64,000 nt of DNA, taken from contig JAKALA010000006.1 of NCBI GenBank assembly GCA_021813325.1, positions 47,782 through 111,781 on the forward strand, given 5' to 3'. Below are positions 60,517 to 64,000 of this stretch, one piece after another. Source of the DNA: a bacterium. Its GTDB lineage: Bacteria; Verrucomicrobiota; Verrucomicrobiia; Limisphaerales; UBA11358. Below the pieces are notes generated by a model. It saw nothing but the letters and a program-made list of their open reading frames with translations. It ran no database searches and was not told where the DNA came from. The position numbers and the translations under genes were made by a program. Position 1 is the stretch's first letter. Every line of letters starts with the position of its first letter.

Positions 60517-62361
60517 TTACTCCTCCACCGCCACCACGAGGCTGTCCATGATGTAGTCCTTGCGTTCGGGCGTATTCTTGCCCATGTAGAAATTCAGGAT
60601 GGGCGCGGACTCCGTGCGCGGGGCGTATTCCACCTTGCTCAGGCGCATTTGCTTGCCGATGAATTGCGCGAATTCCTTGGGACTGATTTCGCCCAAACCT
60701 TTGAAACGGGTGATCTCTGGTTTGCCGCCCAGTTTCGCCGCCGCCGCATCGCGCTCCGTTTCGCTGTAGCAGTAAATCGTCTCCTGCTTATTGCGCACGC
60801 GGAACAACGGGGTTTCCAGCACGTAAACGTGACCGTCGTGGACGAGTTGCTCAAAGAACTTGAAGAAATACGTGATCATCAGGTTGCGGATGTGCATGCC
60901 GTCCACGTCCGCGTCGGTGGCGAGAATCACCTTCTCATAGCGCAGGCTTTCGGTGGTGTCCTCCACATTGAGCGCCTGCATGAGATTATACATCTCGTCG
61001 TTTTTATACATCACATCGCGTTTGAGATCCCAGACGTTGAGCGGCTTGCCCTTGAGCACGAACACGGCCTGGTTGTTGACGTCGCGACAACTGGTGATGG
61101 AGCCGGCGGCGGACTGACCTTCGCAAATGAAAACCATCGTGCCGCGGCCTTTGTCCTTTTTCCGGTCGAAATGATGTTTGCAATCCTTGAGTTGCGGAAT
61201 GCGGAACGTGATGGCCTTGGCGCGCTCGCGGGCCAGCTTTTTCACGTTGAGCAGCTCCTTGCGCAACTCCTGCGTGTCCTTGACCTTGGCAATGATGGTT
61301 TCCGCGATCTGTTTGTTGCGCTGGAAAAAATGCAGCAGTTCCTCGCGCACGCTGTTCACCAGTTCGGTGCGGATTTCGGTATTGCCGAGCTTGTTTTTGG
61401 TCTGTGACTCAAAGATGGGATCTTTCAGGCGGATGGATACCGCGCCAACCATCGCCTCGCGGACATCGTCGCCATCGAATTTGCCGTTGCAATATTCGTT
61501 CACCGCCTTGAGCAACCCTTCACGAAACGCGCTCAAATGCGTGCCGCCGTCGCTGGTATATTGGCCGTTGACGAAGGAAAAGAACGTTTCGCCGTAGCGC
61601 GAATTGCTGTGCGTAAAGCAGAATTCCAGCGTCTTGCCGCTGTAATGCAGTGGCGAATAAATCGGTTCGCTGCCGTCGGTGCCCAGTTCCTCCATCACCA
61701 AATCCATCAAGCCGTGCCGCGACTGGAAAACCGTTGGTTCGGCGCCGGGCGTGTTGAGAACCAGCTTTAGTCCGGTATTCAGATAGCTGTAATGGCGCAG
61801 ACGGCGCTCGACGAACTCCAGTTTGTATTCGCTGCTCTTGAAAATTTCCGGATCCGGCTCAAACTCAATGAACGTGCCATTGGGCTCCTTGGTTTTGCCG
61901 GCTTCTTCCTTCTTCAGCTTGCCGATCTTGAATTGTGCCTCGGCGAATTCACCATCGCGATGGCTGCGCACGAGAAAATGCTTGGAAAGCGCGTTGACGG
62001 CCTTGGTGCCCACGCCGTTGAGGCCGACGCTGAATTGAAACACGTCGTCGTTGTATTTCGCGCCGGTGTTGATCTTGGAAACGCAATCCACCACCTTGCC
62101 TAGCGGAATGCCGCGGCCGAAATCGCGCACCGTGACGCGATTGCCTTCGAGGCCGATCTGGACTTCCTTGCCGTTGCCCATGATGAATTCATCAATGGCG
62201 TTGTCCACGACTTCCTTGAGCAGGATATAACAGCCGTCATCCGGATGCGTGCCATTGCCGGTGCGCCCGATATACATGCCGGTGCGCAACCGAATGTGCT
62301 CCAGCGAACTCAGGGTTTTAATCTTGCTCTCGTCGTAAACAGCTTGGGGTTTCTCGGCCAT
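60517..62361 (-). CDS. parE: Type IIA DNA topoisomerase subunit B (ParE/GyrB)
   Basis: Started at ATG 62361 (MAEKPQAVYDESKIKTLSSL), the protein has 614 residues, the size of ParE or of a GyrB without the large insertion. GHKL ATPase parts: LKEVVDNAIDEFIMGNG, VRDFGRGIPLGKVVDC, VGLNGVGTKAVNALSKHF, and QTKNKLGNTEIR at the switch lysine. Toprim part: VFICEGQSAAGSITSCRDVN, ILATDADVDGMHIRNLMIT. The C-terminus ends YIMDSLVVAVEE. No parC/gyrA lies next to it on this side. Its 3' end occurs three more times downstream (57116, 54757, 53652) in the same orientation, which marks it as an insertion target. ParE is preferred to GyrB by length, but this is not proven. Confidence 0.93.
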   Translation of the reverse strand: MAEKPQAVYDESKIKTLSSLEHIRLRTGMYIGRTGNGTHPDDGCYILLKEVVDNAIDEFIMGNGKEVQIGLEGNRVTVRDFGRGIPLGKVVDCVSKINTGAKYNDDVFQFSVGLNGVGTKAVNALSKHFLVRSHRDGEFAEAQFKIGKLKKEEAGKTKEPNGTFIEFEPDPEIFKSSEYKLEFVERRLRHYSYLNTGLKLVLNTPGAEPTVFQSRHGLMDLVMEELGTDGSEPIYSPLHYSGKTLEFCFTHSNSRYGETFFSFVNGQYTSDGGTHLSAFREGLLKAVNEYCNGKFDGDDVREAMVGAVSIRLKDPIFESQTKNKLGNTEIRTELVNSVREELLHFFQRNKQIAETIIAKVKDTQELRKELLNVKKLARERAKAITFRIPQLKDCKHHFDRKKDKGRGTMVFICEGQSAAGSITSCRDVNNQAVFVLKGKPLNVWDLKRDVMYKNDEMYNLMQALNVEDTTESLRYEKVILATDADVDGMHIRNLMITYFFKFFEQLVHDGHVYVLETPLFRVRNKQETIYCYSETERDAAAAKLGGKPEITRFKGLGEISPKEFAQFIGKQMRLSKVEYAPRTESAPILNFYMGKNTPERKDYIMDSLVVAVEE

Positions 62362-62479
62362 AAATGCGGCGGGAAAGATGGGGCAAACCGGCGCGGATTT
62401 CAACGCAAAGGCGCGGGTTTTCGCCGTTAAAAATGTTGTCTCTGGGGTTGCGGTGTCAAAATCCGGCATCCCACGCGGG

Positions 62480-63628
62480 TTATGCGCCCCACGCCGGCAC
62501 GCTTCTGGCAATGATCCAAAGCAGGTTGTCCAATTTTCCGAGCGCATCCGTTTTCGGGCTGCGCGTGTTGTAAACGGCGGCCCATGAAAGTTTGCTGTGC
62601 GTATGCACCATGATGCTGATGCTGCCGGGCAGGCTGCCGGCATGCCAGGCGTTGCCCGCCGGATTCACGGACAGCCCGCAGGCATAGGCCGGATTGGCCC
62701 CGCTGCCCGTGGTCATCTGCTTCAAACTTTCCGGCTTCAGTAGTGGCATCATACCGGCGTCATCCGTCGGCGCGAACAAGCTGGCGAGAAAGGCGGCCAG
62801 GTCGCTGGCCGACGCGATCCAGCCGCCATGCGAATCCATGCGCGCGATGGGAAAATTGTATGGATTTTCTCCCGCCTGACCGTAATAGCGCACTTCGTTG
62901 CGGGCGGCTGTTTGCGAGCCAATTTCCATATCCCTGAGGTTCGCCGGGCGCAACACCGCCTGCCGCACAAACGCCGCATAAGACTGACCGCTGACGTGTT
63001 CAATCACACGGCCAAGCACGCCATAGCCGAAGTTGGAATAGTCATAATGTTCACCGGGCGGATGTTCCAACGGGTGAGTCTCGAGCGTCCAGCGGATCAG
63101 TTGATCCTGATTCTTCCCCGTTTCTGCAAACATGGGATCATTTGCGTGGTTTCCCCAGCCGCCGCCGGTGTGCGTCAGCAGATGATGAATGGTGATGGCG
63201 TGAATCCAATCCCGTTGCGGCCCGGCTTCGGAGAACTGCCGCAAAATGCCGTCCGCCGTAAAAACCTTGTCCTTTAAACTTAACCGGCCCATTTCCATCA
63301 ACCGGAAAATGGCGGCTGACGTGAACGCTTTAGAACAACTGGCGATGCGAAATAAACTGTCCGAGGCAACCGCCTGATGCTCCTCGCGGTTGGCCCAGCC
63401 AAAATTCCCGGCATAAAGAACGCGCGCCCCGCGCCGGTAGGTCAGTTGCATCCCGGGCACGGAAAATTCCTCCATGTAATCGCGGATGAGTTGTTCGGAA
63501 TGCGCGGGCAAGTTAACAGACGCAGCCTGCGTCTGAGCACCCGCCGCCGACCAGCCGCCGACGAGCAACCCCGCGCCGAACGTCGCGGTGACCTGCAGCA
63601 TTTCTCGACGGGTGACGTAGCGTGTCAT
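62480..63628 (-). CDS. Exported serine hydrolase, class C beta-lactamase fold
   Basis: From ATG 63628 the 382-residue protein has a Tat-like signal (VTRREMLQVTATFGAGLLVG, then an Ala-rich cleavage region, about 1-32). The catalytic S-x-x-K is in RIASCSKAFTSAAIFRLMEM (Ser at about 89), the Tyr of Y-x-N in HYDYSNFGYGVLGRVIEHVS, and the third element is HAGSLPGSISIMVH in place of KTG. This is the esterase / D,D-peptidase family PF00144, not a true antibiotic-resistance enzyme as far as can be told. The open frame continues upstream to 63820, but without a signal. It lies downstream of a sulfatase on the same strand. Confidence 0.9.
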   Translation of the reverse strand: MTRYVTRREMLQVTATFGAGLLVGGWSAAGAQTQAASVNLPAHSEQLIRDYMEEFSVPGMQLTYRRGARVLYAGNFGWANREEHQAVASDSLFRIASCSKAFTSAAIFRLMEMGRLSLKDKVFTADGILRQFSEAGPQRDWIHAITIHHLLTHTGGGWGNHANDPMFAETGKNQDQLIRWTLETHPLEHPPGEHYDYSNFGYGVLGRVIEHVSGQSYAAFVRQAVLRPANLRDMEIGSQTAARNEVRYYGQAGENPYNFPIARMDSHGGWIASASDLAAFLASLFAPTDDAGMMPLLKPESLKQMTTGSGANPAYACGLSVNPAGNAWHAGSLPGSISIMVHTHSKLSWAAVYNTRSPKTDALGKLDNLLWIIARSVPAWGA

Positions 63629-63723
63629 TACGTCGTCGATGCTGGCTGAGTTTTCCGGCGGCAGCAAATGAAATAATGCGCGCCGAGGTGTGAACTGCAA
63701 GGCTGCAAACCTGAAACCGCCGG

Positions 63724-64000
63724 CTATTTGTCTTCCAGTTTTGGTGGCGTGGCGTCGCGGTTGGCGCGAATGGTTTCCTTGATTTTGTTGAAGGGAATCA
63801 CGCCGGCGCGCGTTGCCCAATCGTCGTATTCCTGGTTCAAACGGGCAACGACGTCCGGATGTTCCGCCGCCACATCATGGGATTCAATCCGGTCGTGGGA
63901 AATGTCAAACAACTCCCATTCGGTTTTGTTGGGCAAGGCAACCAGCTTCCAGTGGCCGTCACGAATCGCGCGATTGCCTTCGTGCTCCCAGCAGAACAGC
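63724..64000 (-). CDS. Sulfatase, C-terminal part (runs off the window)
   Basis: Only the last 91 residues lie in the window. They read EHEGNRAIRDGHWKLVAL, then KTEWELFDISHDRIESHD and VARLNQEYDDWATRAGVIPF. This is the usual C-terminal strand region of secreted arylsulfatases (ENHEGNRAVRxGKWKLVA ... WELYDL..DPTE..DLA...P). The catalytic C-x-P-x-R motif is upstream, outside the window. Such sulfatases desulfate polysaccharides and are very numerous in Verrucomicrobiota. Confidence 0.88.
   Translation of the reverse strand, partial: LFCWEHEGNRAIRDGHWKLVALPNKTEWELFDISHDRIESHDVAAEHPDVVARLNQEYDDWATRAGVIPFNKIKETIRANRDATPPKLEDK

Noticed and set aside
62480..63628. Reading the beta-lactamase-fold protein as an antibiotic-resistance enzyme
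   Set aside because: It lacks the KTG box and has the HxG-type ending of the esterase/D,D-peptidase family.

Overview
The window looks like a chromosomal piece of a Verrucomicrobiota bacterium, probably of the Pedosphaera/Limisphaera type, although no rRNA is present to fix this. The signs are a pseudopilin with the leader [20 protein letters not shown], a very large secreted protein built of autotransporter-associated beta-strand repeats, proteins ending in FYR-type secreted tails (FYRVVETP, FYRLKL), ECF sigma factors next to Ser/Thr kinases, a periplasmic beta-propeller histidine kinase, and secreted enzymes for rhamnose- and galactose-rich plant polysaccharides. Mixed core and accessory genes, GC-rich codon use and many decayed fragments suggest a free-living environmental genome.

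Layout. 1-0.7 kb: a decayed IS5-type transposase that cut off a secreted-protein gene. 0.9-6.1 kb: rhamnogalacturonan acetylesterase, an ECF sigma factor with a membrane tail and its membrane-protein neighbour, a methyltransferase, thiM-thiE. 6.8-12.3 kb (minus): a five-gene cluster of ATP-dependent radical-type reductases (activator ATPase, two 2-hydroxyacyl-CoA dehydratase-like subunits, a methyltransferase, a double-cubane-cluster reductase), with all four junctions carrying an inverted repeat made of 7-bp units. 12.5-20.9 kb: ECF sigma, Ser/Thr kinase, a secreted protein sharing the kinase's C-terminal domain, then a propeller histidine kinase and its NarL-type regulator. 21.4-30.2 kb: giant beta-strand-repeat protein, pseudopilin and GH106-like rhamnosidase. 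30.4-43.8 kb: mostly housekeeping (Gre-like factor, RsmB, FabI, site-2 protease, hybrid kinase, TrmL, TruA, RuvX, ClpP, Mpg). 43.9-44.0 kb: tRNA-Met and tRNA-Val. 44.0-50.9 kb: GH42 enzyme, DUF4912 protein, GH57 enzyme.

51-62.4 kb is the accessory region. An intact type IIA topoisomerase B gene (60517-62361, minus) is preceded on its 3' side by three separate, diverged copies of its own 3' end (53652, 54757, 57116), all in the same orientation and all starting at the last sense codon. Between the copies lie separate cargo blocks: mazEF with IS66-like and nuclease remnants; a large unknown zinc-motif protein; an exported rubrerythrin with DUF2231 and a two-component system. Outside the outermost copy lies an ECF41 sigma factor whose last codons run into the topoisomerase fragment. 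This is the pattern expected if the 3' end of the topoisomerase gene has served repeatedly as an insertion site, yet no integrase is visible. With the reductase cluster and its heptamer hairpins, it is the most novel signal here. The window ends with a beta-lactamase-fold hydrolase and the C-terminus of a sulfatase.
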